Source: Lysobacter sp. K5869 (GTDB lineage: Bacteria; Pseudomonadota; Gammaproteobacteria; Xanthomonadales; Xanthomonadaceae). Taken from it: a stretch of DNA of 64,000 bases. Where the stretch lies: contig NZ_CP072597.1 of NCBI RefSeq assembly GCF_018847975.1, positions 3,635,001 through 3,699,000 of the forward strand. Direction: 5' to 3'. Under the pieces are notes generated by a model. That model had not been told where the DNA came from. It worked only from the letters and a program-made list of their open reading frames with translations, and made no database searches. Made by a program: the position numbers and the translations under genes. Position 1 is the stretch's first letter, and every line of letters begins with the position of its first letter. Below are positions 42,201-51,653 of this stretch, piece after piece.

Positions 42201-44264
42201 TCACAGGAACTCGGCGCGGATCCGGTCGACCGCGAACGGATCGACGTCGCCGTCCTGCGCGAACACCGTCCGCGCCTGCGAACGCTCGTCGGCCAAGCCG
42301 CCGCGCGCCAGCGCGTGCAGCTCGAACAGCGAATACAGATCCGGCGCCGCGTCGTATTCCATCGCGCGCAAGATCAGCGAAATCCCCGACAACTGATTAT
42401 TGGCGTTGTTCCAGCGCGGCCGCCCGCCGATGCCGAGATCGCACCACACCGCCTGCGCGCGTTCCAGGTCGAGCAGGAACGGCATACAGCTGGTTTGCTT
42501 GGAGGCCAGATCGACGCGGTCGTGCACCGTGCGCGCCTCGAACGGCTCGCCCGAACCGATGTCGGCGCGCGCCATCCAGCCGGCGAAGCACTCGGGCAGG
42601 TCGCAATACGGTTCTTGGGTGAAGCTGTGGATGCTCACCGCGACATAGCCGACGCCGCGCTCGCGCAGCAGCGGCAGGTCCAGGTCGATGAATTCGGCCG
42701 CGCCGTTCGGCGCATCCACGATATCGCCGCTGTGATGGCCGCCGTAGCCGCGCAGGTTGTAGTACGAAATGGTGTCGATGAAGCGGAAGTCGCGGTCGAA
42801 GAACGCCGCCGACAGGTCGATGTCGGTGCGGTCGCGGCCGTTCTTCCACCACAGGAATAGGCGGATGTAACGCGAATCCGGCAGCGCCACGCGGCTGCCG
42901 CGGGTCAGCGTGCGCAGCGAGCGCGAGGCCGAGCGCTGCGCCAGCGGCGCGCGCAGCTCGCGCAGGGCCGGGTCGATCCAGCACGGCCCCAGCGGCGCGC
43001 GCTCGGCGAAGCGTTCGATCAACACCTCGCGGCAGCTCGCCAAGGCCGCGACGGCAGCGCCGTCCGGCAACGCCGCGCGCAAGTCGCGCCGGCCCCAGGC
43101 GCGCGCGGCGTCGCCCTTGGGGAAGAACACCCGCAGCGGTGCGCGGCCGCGGTGGCGCAGGTGGCTGTGCAGTTGCAGCAGCACCGGCGTGGACACGCGC
43201 GGCGCCGCGTCGCGGAAGCGGCGCAGCACCTCGTCGGCGCCGGCGCCGCTGCGCAGCAGATGGTCCAGGCGCCGGGCCAGTTCGCCGGGGCGCGCGCTGA
43301 GGCGTTGCGCGGCGGCGTCGCCGCGGCCTTCGCGCAGATCGCGTTCGATCGTGGCGTTGAAGCTTTCGAACGGGCGGTCTTCGCGCAGGGTCTGGAACGC
43401 GTTCCAGGTCGCCGGCAGCGTTTCGCGGTAATCGCCCGGGTGCAGCCGTTCGCCCAGCCGTTTCCAGCGTTCCTTCCAGCGCAGCATGTCCTCGGTCGGA
43501 TCGCCGCAGGCTTCCAGCGCCTGCAGCAGCAAGCGCCGCAGCGAACGCGGGAAGCGGGCGAAGCGCGCGGGCTCGGCCAGCGACACGTCGCCTTCGCTCC
43601 AGGCCACGGCCACGCGCAGCGCGTCGGTGGCGGTGGCGAGCCGTTCGCGCACGAAGGCCTCGCTGCGTGCGCCGGGGGCGCGCTTGAGCAGCGCGGCGGC
43701 GATGACGGCGAAGTTCTCCTTGAACGGAATCCGCTCCGGCAGCATCCGCAGCACGTGTTCGCGGTACTGGCCGACGAACCAGTTCAGATCGTCCTTGTCT
43801 TGCTGCGACAGCGAGGTCGGCGAGGCGGCCAGGCGCGTGCAGATGGCCTCGAATTCTTCGCTGTCGCCCAGGCCGATCAGGCGCAGCGCGCGGCCGCCGC
43901 GCAACGGCGGCGCGGGTTCGGGGTGTTGCGCGTGCAGTTGCAGGCGGGTGACGTAATGGAACATCGCGCGCTGGTACAGCTCGACTTCCTCGACCCGCAG
44001 CACCCCGACCGGAAAATCGGGAAACAGCGGCCGCAGCGTGCGGTGCGCGCCGATCATCTTGGCCAGCGCCGGACGCAGTTCGCGCAGGCAACGTGCGAGC
44101 TGTTCGAGCGACTGGGTCTGCAAGCGCTCCAGCGCGTCGGGCGTCAGCGCGAAGCCGAGCTGTTCCAGTTCCTGCTGCACCATCGTCACTTGCGCCGCGC
44201 TGGCGCCGCCGGCGCCGGGCTTGAGCAGGAACTTGCCGTTCCTGCGCAGGAAGATTCCGTTCAT
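42201..44264 (-). CDS. TerD-domain protein with long N-terminal helical region
   Basis: The 687-residue cytosolic protein starts at an ATG with GGAGG six bases upstream; a GTG 12 bases earlier overlaps that site and is less likely. Residues 1-400 are helical and rich in Arg/Leu, without a recognised domain. From about 465 the sequence fits the TerD superfamily: YIRLFLWWKNGRDRTDIDLS, FFDRDFRFIDTISYYNLRGY, HHSGDIVDAPNGAAEFIDLD, GVGYVAVSIHSFTQ. TerD domains bind calcium and belong to tellurite/stress-response complexes. No other ter gene (terA, terC, terZ) is nearby, so it stands alone. Comparable large TerD-fusion proteins occur in diverse bacteria, with unproven function. Confidence 0.82.
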   Translation of the reverse strand: MNGIFLRRNGKFLLKPGAGGASAAQVTMVQQELEQLGFALTPDALERLQTQSLEQLARCLRELRPALAKMIGAHRTLRPLFPDFPVGVLRVEEVELYQRAMFHYVTRLQLHAQHPEPAPPLRGGRALRLIGLGDSEEFEAICTRLAASPTSLSQQDKDDLNWFVGQYREHVLRMLPERIPFKENFAVIAAALLKRAPGARSEAFVRERLATATDALRVAVAWSEGDVSLAEPARFARFPRSLRRLLLQALEACGDPTEDMLRWKERWKRLGERLHPGDYRETLPATWNAFQTLREDRPFESFNATIERDLREGRGDAAAQRLSARPGELARRLDHLLRSGAGADEVLRRFRDAAPRVSTPVLLQLHSHLRHRGRAPLRVFFPKGDAARAWGRRDLRAALPDGAAVAALASCREVLIERFAERAPLGPCWIDPALRELRAPLAQRSASRSLRTLTRGSRVALPDSRYIRLFLWWKNGRDRTDIDLSAAFFDRDFRFIDTISYYNLRGYGGHHSGDIVDAPNGAAEFIDLDLPLLRERGVGYVAVSIHSFTQEPYCDLPECFAGWMARADIGSGEPFEARTVHDRVDLASKQTSCMPFLLDLERAQAVWCDLGIGGRPRWNNANNQLSGISLILRAMEYDAAPDLYSLFELHALARGGLADERSQARTVFAQDGDVDPFAVDRIRAEFL

Positions 44265-44284
44265 CGCTGCCTCCACCGGATGCG

Positions 44285-44306
44285 AAAAGGCCCGCCGAAG
44301 CGGGCC
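44285..44306 (-). terminator. Intrinsic terminator of the MFS transporter gene
   Basis: On the minus strand GGCCCGC-TTCG-GCGGGCC forms a 7-bp stem with a TTCG loop and TTTT after it, 100 bases past the MFS stop and just upstream of the TerD-domain gene. Confidence 0.75.
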
Positions 44307-44406
44307 GGTGTGGGAAGCGGGCGCCCTAGTTTCCGATGAGAAGGAAGGACGCCCATAGCCACGCCACGAGCATAGCCCGGCGGTCGCGGCGCGCCTAGGA
44401 CGCCGG

Positions 44407-45666
44407 TCAGGCGGCAGCGGCGGGCGCGGCGGCTTCGGCCCGCGCCGACTGGCGCTTGAGCAAGGCGATGGTCAGCACCAGCAGGGTCATCGGCAGCAGC
44501 GAGAGGTAGAACGCGCCGCCGCCGATGCGGGCGAACAACTGTCCGGTAATGAAGGACCCGGTGGTGCCGCCGAGCGCGGAGAACACCACGATCAATCCGG
44601 TCATCGCCGCGTGCCGCGATTTGGGCAGCGAGCTGAGCACGACCGAGTTGATGGTCGGATACACCGGCGCCATGAACAGCCCGATCAGCGGGAACACGAA
44701 TGCGGCCAGCGGCGCGCTCATCCAGGTCATCTGCGGCTGCGGCAGCGCGCCGCGCGCCAGCGGCAGCGCCAGCAACACCAGCAGGCCCATCGCCAGCACG
44801 CAGGCGATCAGCAGCCAATGCCACGGCACCCGGCGCAGCGCCAGCCCGGCGCCGAGCCGGCCCAGCGCCAGCGACACCGCGAAGATGCTCGCCGCCTGCA
44901 CGCTCATCTTCGCCGGCAAATGCAGGATTTCGCTGTTGAAGGTCGGCAGCCAGGTGCCGATGCTCTGTTCGATCAGCACGTACAGGAACGCCGAGGCCAG
45001 GAACGCGGCGACCAGGGGCAGGGCGATCAGGCAGAACATGTCGAGGAAGGACTCGCCCGCGGCGTGGCCGTCGCGCGCGGCGCGTTCGTCGAGGCGCGCG
45101 CCGGCGAGCAGGGCGATGATGAGCGCGGCGATGCCGGCGAGCAGCCAATACACGCGCAGCCAGACCGGATCGCCCGGCGACTGCGGATCGATGAACCAGG
45201 CGAAGATCCAGTAGCCGGCGAGCACGCCGACCATGAACCAGCCCTCGATGATGCTGGTGAGGCTGGCGTGGGCCTGCTTGCCGTCGGTGAGCAGGCCGAT
45301 CGAGGAATACACCGACACCTTGACCAAGGCGAAGGCCGCGCCGGTGGCGATGAACAGCAGCTTGGTCATCCAGAAGGCGGCCACCAGCGGCATCAGCGCG
45401 CAAGCGACCAACACCATGCCGAGCCCGAGCATCATCGCGCGGCGATAGCCCAGCCGCGGCAGCAGCGAGGCGGTGAGGAAGGAGACCACGGCGATCGGCA
45501 GATCCTTGAACGCCTCCAGGATGCTGGCCTGGGCCTTGTCGATGCCGAAGCCGTGGATCGACTGCAGGATCACCGTGCCGACGCTGTTGAGCAGGATCCC
45601 GAACATCATGTAGGTCAGGATCATGGCCGCGATCATGCGGCGGCGGTGAGCGGTGGCGACGGTCAT
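44407..45666 (-). CDS. MFS transporter, probable sugar importer
   Basis: The 419-residue inner membrane protein has 12 hydrophobic segments in two bundles of six, with a charged central loop near residue 200 (ARLDERAARDGHAAGESFLD). Sequences such as TYMMFGILLNSVGTVILQSI, LPRLGYRRAMMLGLGMVLVA and FPLIGLFMAPVYPTINSVVL are typical of fucose/glucose-type MFS symporters. It is the last gene of a minus-strand series GH65-mutase, TonB receptor, MFS. It would carry the disaccharide from periplasm to cytosol for phosphorolysis. The end is an Ala-rich cap. Substrate is inferred from the neighbours. Confidence 0.9.
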   Translation of the reverse strand: MTVATAHRRRMIAAMILTYMMFGILLNSVGTVILQSIHGFGIDKAQASILEAFKDLPIAVVSFLTASLLPRLGYRRAMMLGLGMVLVACALMPLVAAFWMTKLLFIATGAAFALVKVSVYSSIGLLTDGKQAHASLTSIIEGWFMVGVLAGYWIFAWFIDPQSPGDPVWLRVYWLLAGIAALIIALLAGARLDERAARDGHAAGESFLDMFCLIALPLVAAFLASAFLYVLIEQSIGTWLPTFNSEILHLPAKMSVQAASIFAVSLALGRLGAGLALRRVPWHWLLIACVLAMGLLVLLALPLARGALPQPQMTWMSAPLAAFVFPLIGLFMAPVYPTINSVVLSSLPKSRHAAMTGLIVVFSALGGTTGSFITGQLFARIGGGAFYLSLLPMTLLVLTIALLKRQSARAEAAAPAAAA

Positions 45667-45882
45667 GCGGGCTCCGGGGAACGGTGGCGGCGCGGATGGA
45701 GGGATCGTGCGGCATGGACGCGGCCGGGGCGAGTGTCTGCCCGCTCCGGCCGCGTTCCTTGGCCCGAACGTGGCGCGTTCGGACGTTCGCCGCCGCGCGG
45801 GCCGGCGGCCCGCCTGCGCGGCGGCTCACCCCGTTGGCGGCGGAAGGCGGGGCGAGGCGCCGGATGAGGGCGCTCTAGCCCC

Positions 45883-48297
45883 TCACCACTTGTACGCAGC
45901 CGAGAACAGATACGACCGCCCCGCGATCGGCCGCCCCATGAACACCCCGCCGGTCGCCGCGCCGGGCACGCGCACGTTGCCCTCGGTCAAGCCCAGTTCG
46001 TTGCTGACGTTGCTGCCGGTGACCGCGAACTCCCAGTTCTCGCCGACATGCAGGTTCGCGCCCACGTCGAGCGTGTGGTACGAGGGCAGCTTCTGCGTAT
46101 TGGCCAAGTCCGCGTAACGGTCGCCGATGCGCGAGTAGGTGGCGAACACCTTCAGATCGCCGAACGGCAACGTCCAGTAATAGCTCGGGGTGAAGCGGAA
46201 CTGCTGCTTGGGCTGGCGCATCACCTGATTGCCGGTGAACTCGCGGTAGTTCTCGTACTTCGCGTCCAGCCACACGCCGGTCAGCGCCAGCTCCAGCCCG
46301 CCGACCGGGCGCCACGCGCCTTCGACTTCCACGCCGTAAGCGCGCGAATCGCCGACCGTGGTGAAGTTGGTGCCGTCTTCCAGGAAGGCCTGGAACGGCG
46401 AGTTGGTGAACTTGTTGTAGAACGCGGTCAGGTACAGGTCGTAGCTCTGGCTGCCGGACTTGAAGCCCAGTTCGTACTGATCGATCTCCTGCACCTTGGT
46501 GTTGCCGTCGCGCAGGTTGTCGAAGGCCGGCAGCTTGTAGCCGGAGTTGGCGCGGGCGAACACGCTGGAGTTGTCGGTGAGCTTGTAGTTCGCGCCCAAG
46601 GTCCAGGAGAAATGCTTGTCGTCCTGGTCGATGCGGCGCGTGCCCGGCAGCGAGACCGAGGTGGCGTTGTCGTAGAGCGTGTTCGGATTGCCGTCCAGAT
46701 CGACGGTGGCGGTGTTGTGCACGGTGCCGTCGACCTGCTGCCACTCGTAGCGGATGCCGCCGTCCAGGCGCAGGCGGTCGTTGACCTGCCATTCGTCGGC
46801 CACGAACAGCGCGGTGTTCTGCCCGTCGTAGTCGCCGCGCAGCGAGAAGAACGAGGTGCCGGTGAAGCCGTCGCGGGTGACCTGGCGGCCGTCGGCCAAA
46901 CTCAGATTGATCCGGCGCGCGTTGTTCTGCGCGGTCAGCAGCATGTTGTTGCCCAGGTACCAAGTGTCCTTGGACGAGTACTTGGCGAAGTACAGGCCGA
47001 CGGTCAGCGTGTTGCCCTCGAACAGATCCTTGCTGAAGCGCAGATCGTTGGTGAACGACTCGATTTCCTTGTCGACCACCCAGAACCCGGCGGTCAGCAC
47101 CTGCTGGTTGGGATCGACCGCGCCGCCGCCGTTGACGTAGGTCGCGGTGCCGGTGGTGCCGTAGCCGGCGATGAAGGACGACAGCGTCTGCGGGCTGGCG
47201 CCGGTGAACAGGCCGTTGGTCGGCGCCGAGCCGGTGACGAAGTTGACCCGGTCGCTGATAGTCCAGTCGCCGGCGTAGAAATCCATCGACGCGCCGAACA
47301 CGTCGAGGTTGATGCCGCGGCCGTCGGCGAGATCGCGGCTGATGCTGGTGCCCGGGCCGGTGGGAATGGTGACGTGGCGGAAATCGTTGCCGAGCAGGGT
47401 GCCGGTCTGCGCGTCCAGGCCCGGGAAGCTCGACAGGCTCGAACCGTTGTTGCGCGAGAGCAGCGGGATCGGCGTGAAGAACGCGTTCTTGTCGTCGGTG
47501 TGGCGGGCGTAGACGGTGATCTCGCCGCTGTCCCAGCTGTGGGTCAAGGTCGCGCTCAACTGGCCGCCTTTGTCGGCCGGGAACTGGGTGTCGCGGACGC
47601 CGTCGGTGGTGCGGTAGAAACCGCCGACGCTGTAATACCAACCGTCGGCGAGCTTGCCGCTGTTGAACAGATCGACCCGGCGGAAGCCGTCGCTGCCCAG
47701 GCCCAGGCGCACGCTGCCGGCGGGCTCTTCGCCGCCTTTCTTCTGGATGAAGTTGACCGTCGCGCCGGGCTGGCCGTTGGAGAAGATCGGGCTCGGGCCG
47801 CCGCGCAGCACTTCCATGCGCTCAATGGTGTCGTCCATGCGGAACAGCGTGGAGTTCTCCAGGAACGACAGGGTCGGCGGCGGGAACAGCGGCGCGCCGT
47901 CCATCTGCACGGTCACGAACGGCGCGTCGCCTTCCGAGGGCATGCCGCGCACGAAGATGTTGGCGCCGGTGCTGCCGCCGGCCGATTCGGCCCACACGCC
48001 CGGCACGACCTTGAGCGCGTCGGCGGTGCTCAGCGGCACGGCTTCCTGGATCTGCTCCAGCGAGGCGGTGGTGATGGAGAAGCTGGCGTCGCGCTTGCGC
48101 ACGCCCTTGAAGCGCGCGGTGCCGCTGACCACGACCGCGTCGAGCGTGGTCGCCGAATCGGCGGCTTGCGCGGGCGGCGCGGCCGGCGCGGGTTGCGCGT
48201 CCTGCGCCAGCGCATGACCGGGCGCGAGGATCGCGGCGATCGCCGCGGACAGCGCGTAACGCATCAATCGGGTTTGTTTCTGTGCGGCGTACTGCAT
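45883..48297 (-). CDS. TonB-dependent receptor of the phosphorylase locus
   Basis: The 804-residue outer membrane receptor has a GGGGAG site before its ATG and a signal peptide ending HALA (about residue 31). A TonB-box-like region around LDAVVVSGTAR precedes the plug (STADALKVVPGVWAESAGG, ANIFVRGMPSEGDAP, IERMEVLRGGPSPIFSNGQ). The barrel ends with SAAYKW, an aromatic C-terminus. Unlike the receptor at 19353 it has no carboxypeptidase-like domain. It lies 73 bases downstream of the GH65-mutase gene and upstream of the MFS gene on the same strand. The likely cargo is the disaccharide used by the phosphorylase. Confidence 0.92.
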   Translation of the reverse strand: MQYAAQKQTRLMRYALSAAIAAILAPGHALAQDAQPAPAAPPAQAADSATTLDAVVVSGTARFKGVRKRDASFSITTASLEQIQEAVPLSTADALKVVPGVWAESAGGSTGANIFVRGMPSEGDAPFVTVQMDGAPLFPPPTLSFLENSTLFRMDDTIERMEVLRGGPSPIFSNGQPGATVNFIQKKGGEEPAGSVRLGLGSDGFRRVDLFNSGKLADGWYYSVGGFYRTTDGVRDTQFPADKGGQLSATLTHSWDSGEITVYARHTDDKNAFFTPIPLLSRNNGSSLSSFPGLDAQTGTLLGNDFRHVTIPTGPGTSISRDLADGRGINLDVFGASMDFYAGDWTISDRVNFVTGSAPTNGLFTGASPQTLSSFIAGYGTTGTATYVNGGGAVDPNQQVLTAGFWVVDKEIESFTNDLRFSKDLFEGNTLTVGLYFAKYSSKDTWYLGNNMLLTAQNNARRINLSLADGRQVTRDGFTGTSFFSLRGDYDGQNTALFVADEWQVNDRLRLDGGIRYEWQQVDGTVHNTATVDLDGNPNTLYDNATSVSLPGTRRIDQDDKHFSWTLGANYKLTDNSSVFARANSGYKLPAFDNLRDGNTKVQEIDQYELGFKSGSQSYDLYLTAFYNKFTNSPFQAFLEDGTNFTTVGDSRAYGVEVEGAWRPVGGLELALTGVWLDAKYENYREFTGNQVMRQPKQQFRFTPSYYWTLPFGDLKVFATYSRIGDRYADLANTQKLPSYHTLDVGANLHVGENWEFAVTGSNVSNELGLTEGNVRVPGAATGGVFMGRPIAGRSYLFSAAYKW

Positions 48298-48370
48298 GTT
48301 GTTCTCCCCACCCATTCGATATGGATTGTTGGTTTAGGCGTCCCCGCCGCGACGGTACGTGCCGGCGCGG

Positions 48371-51300
48371 TCAGGGCGAAACGAAAGCGTTTACGTCGAA
48401 AGCGGCGATGTCCGGCAGGCAAGCGTCGGCCTGGGCGAGCGTGCGCGCGTCGCCGATGCCGACCGCGGCCATGCCGGCGGACTTGATCGCGGCCACGCCG
48501 GCGGCGGCGTCCTCCAGGCCGATGCACTGCGCCGGCGCCACGCCGAGCGCGGCGGCGACGTCGAGGAAGATGTCCGGCGCGGGCTTGGCACGGGCGACCC
48601 GCGCGGCGTCGGCGATGTAGTCGAAGCGCTCGGCGATGCCGAGCCGGTCGAGCAGGGCGGCGGCGTTGCGGCTGGCCGAGGCCACGCCGAGCTTGAGCCC
48701 GCGCGCGCGCGCTTGTTCGAGCACGCGGGTCACGCCGGGGAACAGATCGGCCGGCGTCACCTGGGCGATGGCTTCGACGTAGTAACCGTTCTTGCGCTCG
48801 GCCAGCGCGTGTTTTTGTTCGGCGCTGAGCGAGCGGCCGGCGTGGCGCAGGATGATCTCCAGCGAACTCATCCGATCCACGCCCTTGAGCTGTTCGTTGA
48901 CGTGCTGGTCGAACGGGAAACCTTCCTCGTCGGCCATGCGCTTCCAGGCGCGGTAATGGGTTTGCGCGGTGTCGGTGAGCACGCCGTCGAGGTCGAAGAT
49001 CAGCGCCCGCGCCGGGCGCGGGAAGCGTTCGCGCGCATCGACCTCGGGGGCGGCGAGCGGGCGGCGCAGCGGTGCGCCTTGGCTCAGCTCGACGCGCTGG
49101 CCGGCGTGGGCGACGGTCAGCGGCGCGCCGTCGAGCAGCGAGTATTCGACGCCGTCGCGGCGCACGTCGATGCGCAGGCGGCGGCCTTGCCAGCGCAGGC
49201 CGAAGCCGAAACCGTCCCAGCGTTGCGGCAGGGTCGGCGCGAAGTGCAGTACGCCGTCGACCGCGCGCAAGCCGGCGAAGCCCGAAGCGAGCCCCAGCCA
49301 CGTCCCCGCCAACGCCGCCATGTGCACGCCGTGATCGGTATTGCCGTGCAGATCGTCCAGATCCACGCGCAGATTGTCGTGGAAGAAGCGCTCGGCCTGC
49401 GGCGCGTGGCCGACTTCGCTGGCGAGGATGCCGAACACCGACGCCGACAAGGTCGAATCGTGCGTGGTCACCGCCGCGTAGTAATCGTAGCTGCGGCGCT
49501 TGACCTCGACCGGAATGCCGTCGCCGGCCAGCACCAGTCCCATCACCACGTCGGCTTGCTTGCAGACCTGATAGCGGTACAGCGTGAGCGGGTGGTAATC
49601 CAGCAGCAGCGGACGATGTTCGCCCTCGCGCGCCGGGAACGGCCAGCGCGGCTTGTCGAGGAAGGTGTCGTCCTGGGCGTAGATGCCCAGCGCTTCGTCG
49701 TAATGCAGGAACATCGTCTCCGCGGCGCGGCGCCAGGTGGCGACTTCGTGCGGGTCCAACTGCAGCCGCTCGGCCAACTCGCGCAGCCGCTGCGGGCGTT
49801 CGCGTTCGAGCTGTTCCCACGCCGCTACCGCGCGCCGCAGATGCTGCTGCGCCATGCGGTTGGTATAGAAATTGTTGTCGACCAGCGCGGTGTACTCGTC
49901 CGGGCCGGTCACGTCGTGGATGCAGAACGCGCCGCCGCGACGCGGGTTGAAGTGGCCGACCTGCGGCCAGATGCGCGCGGTCTCGAACAACATCTCGGCA
50001 CCGAAATCGGCGAGGAAATCGCTGTCGCCGCTGGCATCGAGGTACAGGCCGATGCCGTAGGCCACCGCCGCGTTGATGTGGTACGCGGCCGAGCCGGAGG
50101 GGTAGTGCGCCGAGCATTCGCCGCCGGTGATCGTGCGCCAGGGGAACAGCGCGCCGCGTGCGTGGTTCATCTCGCGCGCGTGCTTGCGCGCCGGCTCCAG
50201 CGCGAGGAAACGCGCGTGCAGCATGGCGCGCGCGACCTCCGGCGCGGTGTAGGCCATCACCGGCAGCATGAAGGCTTCGGTGTCCCAGAAATAATGGCCT
50301 TCGTAGCCTTCGCCGGTGAGTCCTTTGGCGGCGGTGCCGTCGATGCCGTTGCGGCCGGCCGATTGCAGCAGATGGAACAGGTTGAAGCGCAGCGCCTGTT
50401 CGGACGCGGGGTCGCCGGCGATGGACAGCTCGGCGCCGTCCCAGAACCGCGCCAGCGCCTGCGCTTGCCGCGCGGCGATGGCGTCGAAGCCTTCCAGTTG
50501 CGCGCGTTGCAGCGCTTGCGCGGCGGAGTCGGGCAGGTCGGTGGCGTGCGGGTTGCGGTCGGTGACGTAGGCGACGAATTTTTCCAGCACGACCGATTCG
50601 CCGGGACGCAGGTGCGCGTCGTAGCGCTGCGCCACGCGTTCTTCGCCCAGATCGTCGGCGGCGAAGCGCAGCCCTTCGAGCCGATGCCTCTGGCTGCACA
50701 CCACCCGCACGCCGCTGCGGCGGGTGGCCTGGACCACGTGCGCGCCGCGCTCGTCGGCCTGACGCGCGAGCAGTTGCAAGCCCTCGGCCGAGGCCACGCC
50801 GATGCGTGGGTCGTCGCCTTGTTCGGCGGCTTCGTGGCCGCATTCGATCGCCGAACTCAGGCTCAGCGCGCCGGTGTAATCGAACGAAGTCGCGCGGTAG
50901 CGGATCGCCAGCAGATCGACGCCGGGCACGCCGCTGTCGAACGGCAGCACGCGCTCGGCGCGGATGTCGATGCGCGCCCCGTGGGCGGTGCGCAGCACGC
51001 TGCGGCGCGACAGACGGCCTTGGCGCAAGTCCAATTCGCGCTCGAAGTCTTCCGTTGCAACCGGCAACAAACGCTCGGCGCCGGCGAACACCGCGATGCG
51101 CTGGCCGTCGGCGACCGGCAGGCGCGTGTCGGTGTGGCGCGGGAAGCCGGTGAAGCGCTCGTGGTAGTGGATCGGGTGCTGCTCGTACACCGCCGCCAGG
51201 AAACTGCCGTCGCTGCCGCCGTCGGCCTCCTCCAATCCGCCGCGCACGCCGAGCGAGCCGTTGGCCAGGGCGAACAGGGTTTCGTCGCGGCGGGCGCGGG

Positions 51301-51388
51301 CCGGTTCGCGCCCGGTGCGGCGCAGGCGCCAGGGGTCCAGGTCGGCGGCGGAGGAGGTCGGAGCGGAAGCGGTGGAGTGATCGGTCAC
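48371..51388 (-). CDS. Bifunctional GH65 disaccharide phosphorylase / beta-phosphoglucomutase
   Basis: The 1005-residue cytosolic fusion starts at GTG. Residues 1-770 are a GH65 glycoside phosphorylase: the beta-sandwich domain (NGSLGVRGGLEEADGGSDGS), then the (alpha/alpha)6 core with YFWDTEAFMLPVM, general acid Glu498 in TGPDEYTALVDNNFYTN, and the phosphate loop THDSTLSASVFG. Residues 795-1005 are a complete HAD beta-phosphoglucomutase: FDLDGVLTDT with Asp799 and Asp801, NEQLKGVDR, ASASRNAA, AKPAPDIF and GLEDAAAGV. GH65 splits maltose, trehalose, kojibiose or nigerose with phosphate into glucose and beta-glucose 1-phosphate, and the mutase converts that to glucose 6-phosphate. Which disaccharide is unknown. 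It heads the minus-strand operon, under a LacI-type promoter site. Confidence 0.94.
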   Translation of the reverse strand: MTDHSTASAPTSSAADLDPWRLRRTGREPARARRDETLFALANGSLGVRGGLEEADGGSDGSFLAAVYEQHPIHYHERFTGFPRHTDTRLPVADGQRIAVFAGAERLLPVATEDFERELDLRQGRLSRRSVLRTAHGARIDIRAERVLPFDSGVPGVDLLAIRYRATSFDYTGALSLSSAIECGHEAAEQGDDPRIGVASAEGLQLLARQADERGAHVVQATRRSGVRVVCSQRHRLEGLRFAADDLGEERVAQRYDAHLRPGESVVLEKFVAYVTDRNPHATDLPDSAAQALQRAQLEGFDAIAARQAQALARFWDGAELSIAGDPASEQALRFNLFHLLQSAGRNGIDGTAAKGLTGEGYEGHYFWDTEAFMLPVMAYTAPEVARAMLHARFLALEPARKHAREMNHARGALFPWRTITGGECSAHYPSGSAAYHINAAVAYGIGLYLDASGDSDFLADFGAEMLFETARIWPQVGHFNPRRGGAFCIHDVTGPDEYTALVDNNFYTNRMAQQHLRRAVAAWEQLERERPQRLRELAERLQLDPHEVATWRRAAETMFLHYDEALGIYAQDDTFLDKPRWPFPAREGEHRPLLLDYHPLTLYRYQVCKQADVVMGLVLAGDGIPVEVKRRSYDYYAAVTTHDSTLSASVFGILASEVGHAPQAERFFHDNLRVDLDDLHGNTDHGVHMAALAGTWLGLASGFAGLRAVDGVLHFAPTLPQRWDGFGFGLRWQGRRLRIDVRRDGVEYSLLDGAPLTVAHAGQRVELSQGAPLRRPLAAPEVDARERFPRPARALIFDLDGVLTDTAQTHYRAWKRMADEEGFPFDQHVNEQLKGVDRMSSLEIILRHAGRSLSAEQKHALAERKNGYYVEAIAQVTPADLFPGVTRVLEQARARGLKLGVASASRNAAALLDRLGIAERFDYIADAARVARAKPAPDIFLDVAAALGVAPAQCIGLEDAAAGVAAIKSAGMAAVGIGDARTLAQADACLPDIAAFDVNAFVSP

Positions 51389-51653
51389 GCGACAGGCCTG
51401 CGAAGCGGGGCCGCAGAGCGCTGCGGCTTCGTTGGAGGCGGACCGTAGTGAGTCGTTGTTATCGATGTCAAGTTACCGATAACAGTGGCGCGACGGCGGG
51501 CACGCTGCGGGCGTGTCCGAGGTGCCGGGAGTGGCGGACTAAGCTTGCCGAATCAGGGGCTTGGACGAGGGGTGGGATGCAAAGCCCGTCCCGTCCGGGC
51601 GGCCGCCGCCTCGCTGCAACGCAACAAGAATTGCGCGGGCTACGGAGCACCCC
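51389..51653. other. Promoter region upstream of the GH65-mutase gene
   Basis: It holds the candidate minus-strand promoter and operator at 51442-51483; the rest looks empty. The gene's GTG at 51388 has no strong ribosome-binding site. Confidence 0.55.
51442..51483 (-). promoter_or_regulatory. Candidate promoter and LacI-type operator of the GH65-mutase operon
   Basis: On the minus strand, TTGACA (51471-51466) and TACGGT (51447-51442) are separated by 18 bases, a good sigma-70 fit. Immediately upstream is GTTATCGGTAAC (51483-51472), a near-palindrome of LacI type, and a partial copy ATCGATAAC lies just inside the spacer. The LacI gene at 52279 is the obvious candidate binder. Confidence 0.65.

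Noticed and set aside
44264..44276. GTG start for the TerD-domain gene, four codons earlier
   Set aside because: That GTG overlaps the GGAGG site that correctly spaces the ATG at 44264.
48380..48400. LacI-box-like CGAAAGCGTTTACG
   Set aside because: It lies inside the last codons of the GH65-mutase gene, encoding VNAF, and not before any promoter.
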